DNA from: Catenibacterium mitsuokai
GTDB lineage: Bacteria > Bacillota_I > Bacilli_A > Erysipelotrichales > Coprobacillaceae
NCBI RefSeq assembly: GCF_025148785.1
Contig: NZ_CP102271.1
Span: 152,001-216,000, forward strand
Length of the DNA: 64,000 nucleotides
Direction of reading: 5' to 3'
Positions 53,334 through 62,347 of the stretch are shown piece after piece. Under the pieces are notes generated by a model. The model did not search any database. It saw only the letters and a list, made by a program, of their open reading frames with translations, and had not been told where the DNA came from. Within the stretch, counting starts at the first letter, position 1, and each line of letters opens with the position of its first letter. Position numbers and translations under genes: made by a program.

Positions 53334-54124
53334 AAGAGATAAAAGATATTGGTACATCTGTGCTTACCAAGTTAAAGAAACAGGCGAAAGAAACAGGAAT
53401 CAATTATCAGACTTGTTTACAGCTTTTTGCGCAGGAAGAGTTTCTTCGTCATGCAGCATCTGAAATCATGAGCCATCAGAAATTATCTGGTGAAGTTGAG
53501 ATAGATACACAGTATAAAAGTATCAACCTAAAGGGGACACGCCCTCAAAATATACCCAGATATTCAAAGAAAAGAGGTAACCAGTCTGCATATAGAGGAA
53601 TATCCCATCACAAGGTTGCCATTATATCTGCTACAGATGAAAATGATCATATGATGATGCAGGTATCAGGTCTTGGAAGTGAGTCATTCGATAAATATAA
53701 AGCGAATGAAGACTGCTTTGAAGATGTGAAAGAGTTCATATCAGATTCAAAGGCAAGCATACAGCAGTTTGCCAACTATCTTGAAGCTGTAAACAATAAG
53801 ATAAAGACAACTCCTACAGAGAAGAGATATCTTACTGATGATGGCAAATCATTAGGAGCTGTCAATGAAATGATGACAGAAGTGAGTTTAATGATACAGA
53901 CAACAAGAGGTGTTGGAACTAGATATATACAGGGTTATCTAGATTTTCTACTTCTAAAGAAGCAAGCTAACTATAAGTTCAAGAAAGAGAAAATGGCTTC
54001 TGAGATCCTTAGAATGATTATAGGTACCGAAGCTTTTAGTAATGAAATGGTAAGAGCTACACCTATGCCCATTTCACTTAAGGAAACGTATTACGAATAT
54101 CGTTATGATATTTTTGCTGAATAA
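53324..54124 (+). pseudogene. Chimera: AbiEii N-terminus fused to IS1595-like transposase C-terminus
   Basis: Residues 1-45 (VLTKLKKQAKETGINYQTCL, FAQEEFLRHA) match the start of AbiEii toxins and overlap abiEi by ten bases, as the toxin gene should. From about residue 50 (LSGEVEIDTQYKSINLKGT) the sequence changes to an IS1595/ISXO2-type DDE transposase, continuing to its usual end (PMPISLKETYYEYRY). The toxin's catalytic GSxxD-type region and the transposase's N-terminal zinc domain are both missing, so neither activity is expected. The join lies near 53450-53480 and is in frame. Confidence 0.7.
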
Positions 54125-54241
54125 GATTACCCAAAACAACAATTTGCTTAAAAAGAGCGAAAATTAATGAATACTTTAATGGAATATTGAAATGAAATAT
54201 TTAAAGTATTAAAATTAATATAAAGAAAGTGGGATGGGAAT

Positions 54242-55039
54242 ATGAAGAAAATTATTAGTTTATTTATTGTTCTATTTATGTGTTTGGGGGTAACTGGTTG
54301 TCATAAAGAATCAAAAGCAGAAAAAAATTTTAACACAGCTGTAGAAAAAGTTAAAAAAGAAAATAAGGAATTGGATAAAAAAATTAAAAAAGCCAATAAA
54401 TTAGTAAAATCCAAAGATAAGTCTTTAGATGAAAATTTAAGACCAACTTTGGAAACGGTTATATCAGAAACCAAAGCATCTAAGTATAAAATAATTGATC
54501 TACCTGATAAAGAAAGTAAAATAGAAAAAGAAACTAAAAAAATGAATAATTATAATTTTGAAGAAGTAAAAGGAAAATTGCAAGAAGCTTATAATAATTT
54601 AGATACGAGTATAAAACAGTATAAATTAGTTAATCATCCTAATGAGACATATGTTATTCAATGTCTTCAAAATGTACCGAATGTTAAAGATATATCTGCT
54701 GTAACTGAGGATAATGATCCTAATGGACAGTTAAACAAAGCAGGAGGATATACTGCACAAGTTTGTTTTTCAAGTGATTTAATTGATCAATCTTCTATTG
54801 ATGGAAATACTGTAATAGAAAAAGGAACTGATTGTGGCGGAAGTATTGAGGTATATAAAACAGAAGAAGAAGCTAATAAGAGAAATGATTATTTGGGTGC
54901 TTTTGATGGAGGTATTTTTGCTAGTGGGTCACATACAGTTTATGGAACTATAATTATAAGAACATCTGATAAACTTACAGCTTCTCAACAAAAGCAATTG
55001 GAAAACGATATCTTAAATTCTTTAACTACAATAAAATAA
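54242..55039 (+). CDS. Lipoprotein with EbhA-like helical region
   Basis: 265 residues. The signal sequence MKKIISLFIVLFMCLGVTGC ends in a lipobox, Cys20 being the lipidation site. A lysine-rich coiled coil (residues 25-130) follows, then a mixed domain from about 135 (VIQCLQNVPNVKDISAV). Codon use is strongly A/T ending, unlike the core genes, in keeping with transfer. Function unknown. Confidence 0.75.
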   Translation: MKKIISLFIVLFMCLGVTGCHKESKAEKNFNTAVEKVKKENKELDKKIKKANKLVKSKDKSLDENLRPTLETVISETKASKYKIIDLPDKESKIEKETKKMNNYNFEEVKGKLQEAYNNLDTSIKQYKLVNHPNETYVIQCLQNVPNVKDISAVTEDNDPNGQLNKAGGYTAQVCFSSDLIDQSSIDGNTVIEKGTDCGGSIEVYKTEEEANKRNDYLGAFDGGIFASGSHTVYGTIIIRTSDKLTASQQKQLENDILNSLTTIK

Positions 55040-55047
55040 TATAACAT

Positions 55048-55076
55048 AAAATGTGACTGGTTGATGGTCACATTTT
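55048..55076 (+). terminator. Terminator after lipoprotein gene
   Basis: AAAATGTGAC, nine-base loop, GTCACATTTT. Confidence 0.7.
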
Positions 55077-55216
55077 AATGCTATTATACAATATAATTTA
55101 AAAACATATCTAATGATAAGTTTAATAATGTATATATTAAAAGATAGTATATGTTATGTTTAAAAAATGTATAATTATACAAAAGCAGAATGATCTTAAA
55201 TATAGGAGAACTTGAA

Positions 55217-56063
55217 ATGGAAATAGATAGTGATGAACTAAGAAAAATAATGTACAGATTATTTTTAAATGATGAAGATGAGTGTGTAGAATTTAAAGAA
55301 GCAAAAAATACATTTGATTTTGACGAATTAGGTCAATATTTTCTGCTTTGAGTAATGAAGCAACATTGAAACGTAGACACTGGAATAAAACGAGTTTTTA
55401 ATATGCAAAGAAATCGTTATTTTCCAATGCTAGATTATGAGTTGAGTGAAGAAAGAAGAGTTAAAGTAACTTTATATGGTAAAGTAATTGATGCAAATTA
55501 TTCTAGACTTTTATCTAATAATCCTTCAATTTCTTTTGATGAGATTGTCTTATTAGATAGAATTCAAAAGAAATTACCAATATCTAAAGAAGAGTATAGA
55601 ATTTTAAAGAAAAAAGAATTGGTTGAGGGTAGGTATCCAAATATAAATATATCTGCTGCAGGAGCTTCTGCAATTGATAAAAAAGCGGAGTATACAAATG
55701 CAAAAGGATTTTAAAAATCAATTTTATATGGATAAAATAATGCAGCATATTGAAACATTTAATGGTGCGTCAAGAAGTGAAATAGAGGATTTGATTTTTC
55801 AATATCTACCTAGAGATATGTCTATTGAAAAAATAAGGTAAATTTTTTTGAATACCCATAATCTGCAGAAACAGTCTTTTTAATCTTTGTTTGTTCTTTG
55901 TTTCTAATACTGTTTAAGAGGAACTTATTAAAGACGTGTTTATAGCATACCTGTGGTTTGTGGGTATTCAAATAAATTTTTATTAACTAAACTCCGAAAA
56001 GCAGATCGTATTAAAAACGTTGGATCAAGTAGAAAGTCAAAATGGGTTGCTAATAAGAAATAG
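55217..56063 (+). pseudogene. AlbA_2-domain ATP-binding regulator/helicase-like remnant
   Basis: Pieces of one gene in order. MEIDSDELRKIMYRLF... with ECVEFKEAKNTFDFDEL (55217-55351) is the AlbA_2 N-terminus, and the next bases continue in another frame as FSALSNEATLK. MQRNRYFPMLDYEL...YSRLLSNNPS (55403-55714) is from the C-terminal half, MDKIMQHIETFNGASRSEIED (55698-55841) follows in another frame, and RKADRIKNVGSSRKSKWV (to 56063) is the usual end. There is at least one large deletion, two or more frameshifts and a MITE insertion. Confidence 0.7.
55847..55972. mobile_element. 126-bp MITE with 8-bp target duplication
   Basis: Inverted termini TTTGAATACCCA (55847-55858) and TGGGTATTCAAA (55961-55972), with further partial pairing inwards (TGCAG/CTGTG). 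Flanks are the perfect 8-bp direct repeat TAAATTTT (55839-55846 and 55973-55980). There is no coding capacity. Removing it and one repeat rejoins the AlbA_2-type pseudogene. Confidence 0.8.
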
Positions 56064-56419
<356 letters not shown>

Positions 56420-56433
56420 ATCAAAGTATTAAT

Positions 56434-56470
56434 AAAAGGCGCATCATCAGACACGAGATGCGTCTTTTAT
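56434..56470 (+). terminator. Terminator after displaced lysS end
   Basis: AAAAGGCGCATC pairs with GATGCGTCTTTT (one wobble) around a nine-base loop. It is probably the original lysS terminator. Confidence 0.7.
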
Positions 56471-56497
56471 CTATGTGAAACAGGAGTTAATTGAGAA

Positions 56498-56518
56498 TTT
56501 CCACTCAGTGAGTGGAAA
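56498..56518. repeat. Hairpin with CTCAGTGAG core
   Basis: TTTCCACTC, loop AGT, GAGTGGAAA: nine perfect pairs. Confidence 0.6.
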
Positions 56519-56605
56519 GTTTAGATTCACTATCGTACGCATTTATTGGTTGATGAAAAGTAACACTTTATTAAACTTGAAGGTATGTTGAATGTTCTCT
56601 GAAAT

Positions 56606-56630
56606 TGTTGCCTCAGTGAGGCGACAATTT
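56606..56630. repeat. Second hairpin with CTCAGTGAG core
   Basis: ATTGTTGCCTC, loop AGT, GAGGCGACAAT, one wobble. It shares the nine-base core with the hairpin 100 bases upstream but the outer arms differ. Confidence 0.6.
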
Positions 56631-56677
56631 ATTACAGTACATCATATATTTTTTATATAACTGTCTTTTTAAAATGA

Positions 56678-56838
56678 GAAGGAATGAAAAAATGAAATAT
56701 GATGGAATGAATAATGGAAATGTGATGGAATAATAATTAGAAATATGATGGAATAGAAAATCAAAATATGATGGAATGAAAATCAAAAATATAAATGAAT
56801 AAAATTGTAAAATATGATGGAATTCACTATAATAAGTA
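56678..56838. repeat. 23-bp tandem repeat array upstream of ATPase gene
   Basis: Seven units start at exactly 23-base steps: 56678, 56701, 56724, 56747, 56770, 56793 and 56816. GATGGAAT is exact in five (56701, 56724, 56747, 56770, 56816) and degenerate in two. Four of the units end in AAATAT just before the next GATGGAAT. The last unit is only conserved in its first nine bases and runs into the -10 box TATAAT at 56828-56833. Confidence 0.9.
56828..56833 (+). promoter_or_regulatory. -10 element of ATPase gene
   Basis: TATAAT 19 bases before the start codon, embedded in the last repeat unit. The repeats replace any normal -35. Confidence 0.55.
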
Positions 56839-56852
56839 TGAGGTGAGCATAC

Positions 56853-58124
56853 ATGGAAAATTATAAAGCTAGAATAATTGATAAAAAGATAGATAAATAT
56901 TTATCGGTATTTGGGGCAATTTGTATTGAAGGTCCAAAATGGTGTGGAAAAACTTGGACATCTTCTTATCACAGTAATAGTGAAATATATATAGGTGATC
57001 CTAGTGGTAATTTTCAAAATAGACAACTTGCTCAGATGAGCCCTTCTCTTGTGTTGGATGGAGAAACACCCAGACTAATAGATGAATGGCAGGAAGTTCC
57101 ACCATTATGGGATGCTGTTAGATATAAGGTGGATCAAGTTCCTAAGAAGGGACAGTTTATTTTAACTGGTTCTGCAACACCTAACCATAAAGGAATATTA
57201 CATAGTGGTGCAGGAAGAATTGCGAGAATAAGAATGAGAACAATGTCTTTATATGAATCTGGTGATTCTTCAGGTGATGTATCTTTAGGGGATTTATGTA
57301 ATGGTAAACTGACTCCAAAGATGACAGGAGAAGTAGATTTAAAAAACGTTATAGAATTTATTATTAGAGGTGGATGGCCAGCAAGTTTAGGTCTTCCTAT
57401 TGAAAGTGCTGCATTATTACCAAAGGAATATTTAGAAGCTGTATTAAATGATGATATTTATAGGGTGGATGGTGTTAAAAGAAATACCCATAAAATGAGA
57501 TTATTATTACGTTCACTTGCAAGAAATGAAAGTACAACAGTATCAAATAAAACATTAAAAAATGATATAAAAGAAATTGATGATGAAGATATTGATACAG
57601 CAACAATTGCGGATTACTTAAATATCTTGGATAGACTATTTATTACAGATAATCAAAAACCATTTTCTACTAAAATACGCTCATCAGTAAGAATTAAACA
57701 ATCTGAAAAAAGACATTTTTGTGATCCTTCTTTAGCGTGTGCATTGCTAAATATTACGCCTCATATGTTGTTGAATGATTTAGAAACATTAGGTTTCTTA
57801 TTTGAATCTCTATGTGAAAGAGATTTAAAGATATATGCTGAATCTATAGATGCTCATGTTTACCATTATCAAGACTACAAGAACAGAGAAATAGATACTA
57901 TCATTGAATTAAATGATGGTAGATGGTGTGCTATTGAAATTAAATTAGGTGCTAACCAGATAGAGAGTGCTGCAGAAAATCTAAAGAAGATATATGAGGA
58001 AATGGAAAAAGACCCTAAGTCAATATTACCTTCTGCAATGATTATTGTATGTGGTTTATCTAATGCTGCTTATCAAAGAGAAGATGGTATCTATGTTGTA
58101 CCTCTAACAGCTTTAAAAGACTAA
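56853..58124 (+). CDS. AAA_14/DUF4143-family ATPase
   Basis: 423 residues. N-terminal P-loop domain: Walker A GPKWCGKT (residues 27-34), LIDEWQEVPPLWDAVRYKVD as Walker B region, sensor LTGSATP. A winged-helix linker is followed by the C-terminal DUF4143 domain, in which REIDTIIEL and CAIEIKLG recall a PD-(D/E)xK nuclease core. Such proteins are common in gut bacteria, often mobile and of unknown role. A 23-bp repeat array precedes the gene and a dead antitoxin gene converges on it. Confidence 0.85.
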   Translation: MENYKARIIDKKIDKYLSVFGAICIEGPKWCGKTWTSSYHSNSEIYIGDPSGNFQNRQLAQMSPSLVLDGETPRLIDEWQEVPPLWDAVRYKVDQVPKKGQFILTGSATPNHKGILHSGAGRIARIRMRTMSLYESGDSSGDVSLGDLCNGKLTPKMTGEVDLKNVIEFIIRGGWPASLGLPIESAALLPKEYLEAVLNDDIYRVDGVKRNTHKMRLLLRSLARNESTTVSNKTLKNDIKEIDDEDIDTATIADYLNILDRLFITDNQKPFSTKIRSSVRIKQSEKRHFCDPSLACALLNITPHMLLNDLETLGFLFESLCERDLKIYAESIDAHVYHYQDYKNREIDTIIELNDGRWCAIEIKLGANQIESAAENLKKIYEEMEKDPKSILPSAMIIVCGLSNAAYQREDGIYVVPLTALKD

Positions 58125-58132
58125 TAATTATG

Positions 58133-58168
58133 AAAAAATAGAGAATTCGCAAGAATCTCTATTTTTTC
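58133..58168 (+). terminator. Terminator after ATPase gene
   Basis: AAAAAATAGAGA pairs with TCTCTATTTTTT (58156-58167), with inner pairing in the loop. Usable in both directions. Confidence 0.85.
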
Positions 58169-58344
58169 TATAGATTAAATTCTTTACACATTTCATCGAA
58201 AGCCTGCTTTGCAGGTTTTGTTCTTCCTTCTAAAATATCTAGTTATCATTTAGCTATTTCAGTATTTAATTCCTCTTTGTTGAGTGCACTTATGCAGATA
58301 GGTTGCACATTAATTGTAGGTGATTGTTCTTTTGATTTTTCCAT
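58168..58344 (-). pseudogene. RelB/DinJ-like antitoxin remnant
   Basis: The frame reads MEKSKEQSPTINVQ...LNKEELNTEIAK, then two adjacent in-frame stops (TGA TAA, 58253-58258), then LDILEGRTKPAKQAFDEM to a final stop. The LNKEELN...EGRTKPAKQAF pattern is that of RelB/DinJ-type antitoxins. No toxin gene is visible beside it. Confidence 0.6.
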
Positions 58345-58403
58345 AAGACTAACTCTTTTCTTTAGGAATAGTATTGTTGAGTTCATTATGATACACGGTA
58401 TTT

Positions 58404-58427
58404 AAAAAGAGGGCTCAACCCCTCTTA
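58404..58427 (-). terminator. Terminator of XRE gene
   Basis: AAGAGGG/CCCTCTT stem with CTCAAC loop and a T run on the minus strand. Confidence 0.8.
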
Positions 58428-59561
58428 TAAAACCTTCTTCACAAATATCTTATTGAATATCCTTCTTGTAAATTCATCATCATTCATCTTGTTCTCTAAG
58501 TACTGATTAAAGTTTTTCTCATTCTCTTTTACTTGTTTAAAATGTGGATAATTCTCTTCAATCATCTTTCTAGTAGTAGTGTAGGTACTTCCACTAAAGT
58601 TATACTGAATAGATTGTACATTATCAATTAAAGAGAAGATAGACACAGAATTATAGATCAGGCTCTTATTGATATAAAGCTCCTCATTATGATACCAGTC
58701 TGTCGCATTGTAGTTCACAGTGAGTCCTTGATTTTTAGAATCAATTTTAAAAACATAACCGTATTCATGCAAAGGCAGACTATTTAACAAGTTTCCTATA
58801 TTGGAATTATTACCAATATATGGATTCTTATACTTCTTAATATTGTGTATGCCACTCAACGGTCTGTTAAATACAGTTGTAGGAACAGTATCTTCTGTAT
58901 ATTTCTTTGCGCTATCTACAATATAATACTCATTCGGTGTGTTTTTATTTATTCTATAAACATTATAGAATGGGTTGTAGTAGGTTGTCACATTAGAAGT
59001 CTTAATCATATATACATAGATAGGAGGTCTATGAGAAGTTATAACACCTACATAATCCATCAGCATAAATCCACATAATATTGCAACAAATACTCCACTA
59101 CTTATTAATAATCTATTTCTCTTCAACTCTTTTGATAACCCATAAACAAATACTATAATACCTACAATAGAGTAAATACAGCACCAGCTGCTTTCTTTAT
59201 CTAATATCGCAAAGGCAGCAAAACATAGAAATGCGCCAAAAATCATAATGCCAATAGAAATCTTTCTTTTCTCTTGTATAAGCATATTCTTACTATAATT
59301 AATTGTATTCTTTAAGCTCTTTTCTGTTGTTTCCATGATTTTATCCTCCGTTATATATTTACCGTTGAGCAGTTCATTTAAAGAAATGTCCAAAGTTTCA
59401 CTTAAGGGAATCAGTAAAGACAAATCAGGCATATAGTTACCGTTTTCCCATCTAGAGATAGTCTTATTACTGACACCTAATATATTTCCTAGTTGTTCTT
59501 GAGTGAGACCCTTTCTTTTTCTATTCTCAGAAATGAACTTACCTATTTTCTTTGTATCCAT
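58425..59561 (-). CDS. XRE-family regulator with membrane helices
   Basis: 378 residues. N-terminal HTH_3 domain (KRKGLTQEQLGNILGVSNKTISRWE, shown by its first part LTQEQLGNILGVSNKT) is followed at about residue 95 by three hydrophobic helices and then a C-terminal region of about 190 residues that is probably outside the membrane. This plan suits a signal-responsive membrane-tethered regulator. AAAGGAG before ATG 59561 rejects the longer start at 59612. Target genes are unknown. Confidence 0.82.
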   Translation of the reverse strand: MDTKKIGKFISENRKRKGLTQEQLGNILGVSNKTISRWENGNYMPDLSLLIPLSETLDISLNELLNGKYITEDKIMETTEKSLKNTINYSKNMLIQEKRKISIGIMIFGAFLCFAAFAILDKESSWCCIYSIVGIIVFVYGLSKELKRNRLLISSGVFVAILCGFMLMDYVGVITSHRPPIYVYMIKTSNVTTYYNPFYNVYRINKNTPNEYYIVDSAKKYTEDTVPTTVFNRPLSGIHNIKKYKNPYIGNNSNIGNLLNSLPLHEYGYVFKIDSKNQGLTVNYNATDWYHNEELYINKSLIYNSVSIFSLIDNVQSIQYNFSGSTYTTTRKMIEENYPHFKQVKENEKNFNQYLENKMNDDEFTRRIFNKIFVKKVL

Positions 59562-59741
59562 AACGTTTCTCCTTTCATGAAAACTATAAAATAAAGCATG
59601 AAACAACAACACCCCACAAATAGCGAATCCACTATTTTTATTATATATGATGGAAATAATCTTATATATACAGAGTTTGATCTGACTTGTTTATTATCTC
59701 TATTTTCGTTAATATAGTAGATGATGAAATGAGGTATAAAA

Positions 59742-60788
59742 ATGACTGAACAGGTACATAAAAGAAGAAAAAGATATAAAGGAACACACCCTAAAAACTT
59801 CTCAGAGAAGTATAAAGAACTTAATCCAGAATTATATCCTGAAACAATAGAAAAGGTTATTTCAAAAGGAAGTACACCAGCAGGTATGCATATTTCTATC
59901 ATGGTAGATGAAATACTAGAATTCTTAGATATTCAGCCAGGACAGATTGGTTTAGATTGTACTCTAGGATATGGAGGACATTCTTCTAAAATGATGGAAA
60001 AATTAGAAGGTCAGGGACACCTTTATGGATTAGACATCGATACTATTGAAATAGAAAAAACAACAGAGAGACTAAGAAATAAAGGTTATGGAGAAGACAT
60101 CTTTACTCCTATTTTGACTAATTTTAGAAACATTGATCAAGTAAGTGAGAAGTATGGACCATTTGATTTTGTCTTAGCTGATTTAGGAGTATCTTCTATG
60201 CAGATTGATAATCCAGAAAGAGGATTCTCATATAAGAAAAATGGCCCATTAGACCTAAGACTTAATCCTAAAGCAGGTAGACCTGCTTATGAAATCTTAA
60301 AAGACTTATCAAGAGAAGAACTAGAACATATTCTTACAGAAAACTCAGATGAACCATATGCTGATATATTAGCTAAGAATATCTATTCATTCATACGTTC
60401 AGGTATGGAAGTAGAAACAACTCAGCAGCTCTATAAGATCATTGATAAAACATTAAGTTTTGTTACTGATAAGAATAGAAAAGATATTGTGAATAAGACA
60501 GCTGCAAGAGTATTCCAGGCATTAAGAATAGAAGTGAATCAGGAATTTGAAGTATTATATGATTTTGTAGAGAAGCTCCCTCTTATTTTAAAACCAGGAG
60601 GAAAGGCTGCAATTCTTACATTCCATTCTGGAGAAGATAGAATTGTGAAGAAGTCTTTTAAAGAACTAAAGAATCTTGGTATTTATGAAGATGTATGTAG
60701 AAATGTGATTAGACCTTCTAGGGAAGAATGTCATCGTAATTCACGTGCCAAGTCTACTAAGATGAGATGGGCTATTAAAGCAAAATAG
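59742..60788 (+). CDS. rsmH: 16S rRNA m4C1402 methyltransferase RsmH (paralogue form)
   Basis: SAM-dependent N4 methylation of C1402 in the decoding centre. Core motifs are LDCTLGYGGHSSKM (near residue 66), DFVLADLGVSSMQ and FHSGEDRIVKKSFKEL. The N-terminus has about 45 extra residues (MTEQVHKRRKRYKGTHPKNF...), basic and absent from standard RsmH of about 310 residues. It stands alone, not with mraZ and ftsL of the division cluster, so it may be a second copy. SD GAGG precedes the start. Confidence 0.88.
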   Translation: MTEQVHKRRKRYKGTHPKNFSEKYKELNPELYPETIEKVISKGSTPAGMHISIMVDEILEFLDIQPGQIGLDCTLGYGGHSSKMMEKLEGQGHLYGLDIDTIEIEKTTERLRNKGYGEDIFTPILTNFRNIDQVSEKYGPFDFVLADLGVSSMQIDNPERGFSYKKNGPLDLRLNPKAGRPAYEILKDLSREELEHILTENSDEPYADILAKNIYSFIRSGMEVETTQQLYKIIDKTLSFVTDKNRKDIVNKTAARVFQALRIEVNQEFEVLYDFVEKLPLILKPGGKAAILTFHSGEDRIVKKSFKELKNLGIYEDVCRNVIRPSREECHRNSRAKSTKMRWAIKAK

Positions 60789-60857
60789 AATACTTGAATA
60801 TCAGATATACAAGTGTTATGCTTTATTTGTGAATTTGAGAACAATTGCATCAAAACG

Positions 60858-60890
60858 AAAAGGTAAGGATCTGGTCATCCTTACCTTTTT
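60858..60890. terminator. Bidirectional terminator between rsmH and RpiR gene
   Basis: AAAAGGTAAGGAT, loop CTGGTC, ATCCTTACCTTTT. Confidence 0.85.
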
Positions 60891-60902
60891 AGTGCTTTCA
60901 TA

Positions 60903-61694
60903 TTATTCAAGTTCTTTCAGCATTTTTGCATATTCTATACATATTGTATCTGCAATCGCTGTGAGTGAATAAGGGTGAGTTGCATAATCACCTCTGCTAT
61001 CATAGCGTATATATTGATCTATAAAAGAATAATCTAATTCTTTATTAGATGTAATTAAACAGATCTTAGGTTTCTTGCTTTGGTGTTTAAAAGGTTTTGC
61101 ACGTGGGAAAATACGATCAAAATAAGTACCAGAATCAGAGAACAAGATAATTAAAGTCTTTTCATCCGCATTTGTAATATATTCAGCCTGATCAGCTACT
61201 TTAATGGCAGTAAATACAGGTTTAGCACTTGTCTGCAAATCATATTGCAAGTTTAATGCAACATTTTCAGAATGCATATAACCAAATGCAGCTACTTTTT
61301 GATACTCATAAATATCATCGACTAAATCTTTAATATCATCTTCAATAGAGCTCTTTTCCAACATCTCTAGATTCTCAATTACACTTCTTACATAAGAAGT
61401 GAAAATAGAATCTTCATTACGTCCTTCATAGTTAAACTTATTAGAAAATTTGATTTTTTCTACTGAAAACTTCGCAACTTGATTTTTCAACTGATTAAAA
61501 TCCCTTAAACCTATATCCCTGCAGAATCTAGAAATACTAGAATTAGACACATAACACGCTTTCGCAAGCTCAGTTAGAGTATAGTCTTCTAAATCACGAA
61601 TATTCTCTATCATAAATTTCGCAATCTTATAATTATTAGAACCTTTAGGTTCACCATTTAATGTAGATAATAAAATAATAATTAAGTTAAACAT
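60903..61694 (-). CDS. RpiR-family transcriptional regulator
   Basis: HTH_6 domain (YVSNSSISRFCRDIGLRDFN, residues 48-67) and SIS domain (VAAFGYMHSENVALNLQYDL; TLIILFSDSGTYFDRIF). 263 residues with a hydrophobic N-terminal leader MFNLIIILLS. It is the likely regulator of the adjacent RDD, NagB-like and PTS genes, which share the TTTCCA-N5-TGGAAA palindrome. A large palindrome over its own promoter suggests autoregulation. Confidence 0.86.
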   Translation of the reverse strand: MFNLIIILLSTLNGEPKGSNNYKIAKFMIENIRDLEDYTLTELAKACYVSNSSISRFCRDIGLRDFNQLKNQVAKFSVEKIKFSNKFNYEGRNEDSIFTSYVRSVIENLEMLEKSSIEDDIKDLVDDIYEYQKVAAFGYMHSENVALNLQYDLQTSAKPVFTAIKVADQAEYITNADEKTLIILFSDSGTYFDRIFPRAKPFKHQSKKPKICLITSNKELDYSFIDQYIRYDSRGDYATHPYSLTAIADTICIEYAKMLKELE

Positions 61695-61709
61695 GTACTC
61701 ACCGTCCTG

Positions 61710-61732
61710 GGTATAATATGCCTTATTATACC
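61710..61732. promoter_or_regulatory. Palindromic promoter/operator of RpiR gene
   Basis: GGTATAATA and TATTATACC, nine-base arms around TGCCT. Each arm contains a TATAAT reading outward; the minus-strand one (61725-61730) fits the RpiR gene. Confidence 0.5.
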
Positions 61733-61745
61733 ATAGGACAGTTAC

Positions 61746-62291
61746 TTATTGCTTGATAATTACAGTATGTGAAACTAAATCATGAAAACAACGTGTATCT
61801 TTTTGAAAATAAGCATATCCAATAGAAACAAGTGTCAATGCATAAGCAACATAAGTTAAAGGATTTACAATAGAAGTGAACTGTAAAAGAGAGGCAATCT
61901 TTCTTAAATAAGAAGGAATAATAGTAATACCTCCTTCAAGAAGAGTTGCACCGAGTAATTCTCTTAACATCATGTTTTTCATGCTTACATCTTTATGATC
62001 ATAATCAATGACTTTGATCTTACATATCTTCTTACCTGGAGTCTGTCCTTTCCAGATATAAAGAGGAATGAATACATAATAAAGAACTCCAATAGTAATT
62101 GCGATTAAACATACAATAAGAGCTGTATTCAAACCATAAGCAGTTAACTCAAACATCTCTGGTTTAAACTGACTATCTTTTCTTAAAAAGAATGTGATAG
62201 GAATAGAAGCCAGCATATTAGTAATATACCAGTCAATTATTAATGCGACTGTTCTTCTTAATCTTAACTCTACAATATCCATCTTACTCAT
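61746..62291 (-). CDS. RDD-family membrane protein
   Basis: 181 residues, paralogous to the protein at 48078: RRTVALIIDWYITNML near the start and IWKGQTPGKKICKIKV in the middle, with about four hydrophobic helices. AGGAGG at 62300-62305 supports ATG 62291; the longer frame from 62354 crosses the promoter TGaTATACT. Same type of neighbourhood (RpiR gene, PTS) as the first copy. Function unknown. Confidence 0.8.
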   Translation of the reverse strand: MSKMDIVELRLRRTVALIIDWYITNMLASIPITFFLRKDSQFKPEMFELTAYGLNTALIVCLIAITIGVLYYVFIPLYIWKGQTPGKKICKIKVIDYDHKDVSMKNMMLRELLGATLLEGGITIIPSYLRKIASLLQFTSIVNPLTYVAYALTLVSIGYAYFQKDTRCFHDLVSHTVIIKQ

Positions 62292-62314
62292 ATATAGGAC
62301 CTCCTGTTTATTCA

Positions 62315-62323
62315 AGTATATCA
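62315..62323 (-). promoter_or_regulatory. Extended -10 promoter of RDD gene
   Basis: Minus-strand TGaTATACT, 24 bases before the start. The TTTCCA-N5-TGGAAA site lies just upstream of its -35 region. Confidence 0.45.
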
Positions 62324-62347
62324 ATTCATAATTGATCAGTAATCTCG

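Noticed and set aside
56678-56838. CRISPR array
   Set aside because: The units are contiguous 23-mers with no unique spacers, and no cas gene is present.
59543-59902. Minus-strand 119-codon frame before rsmH
   Set aside because: It overlaps the rsmH start and the XRE gene start, with no translation signal.
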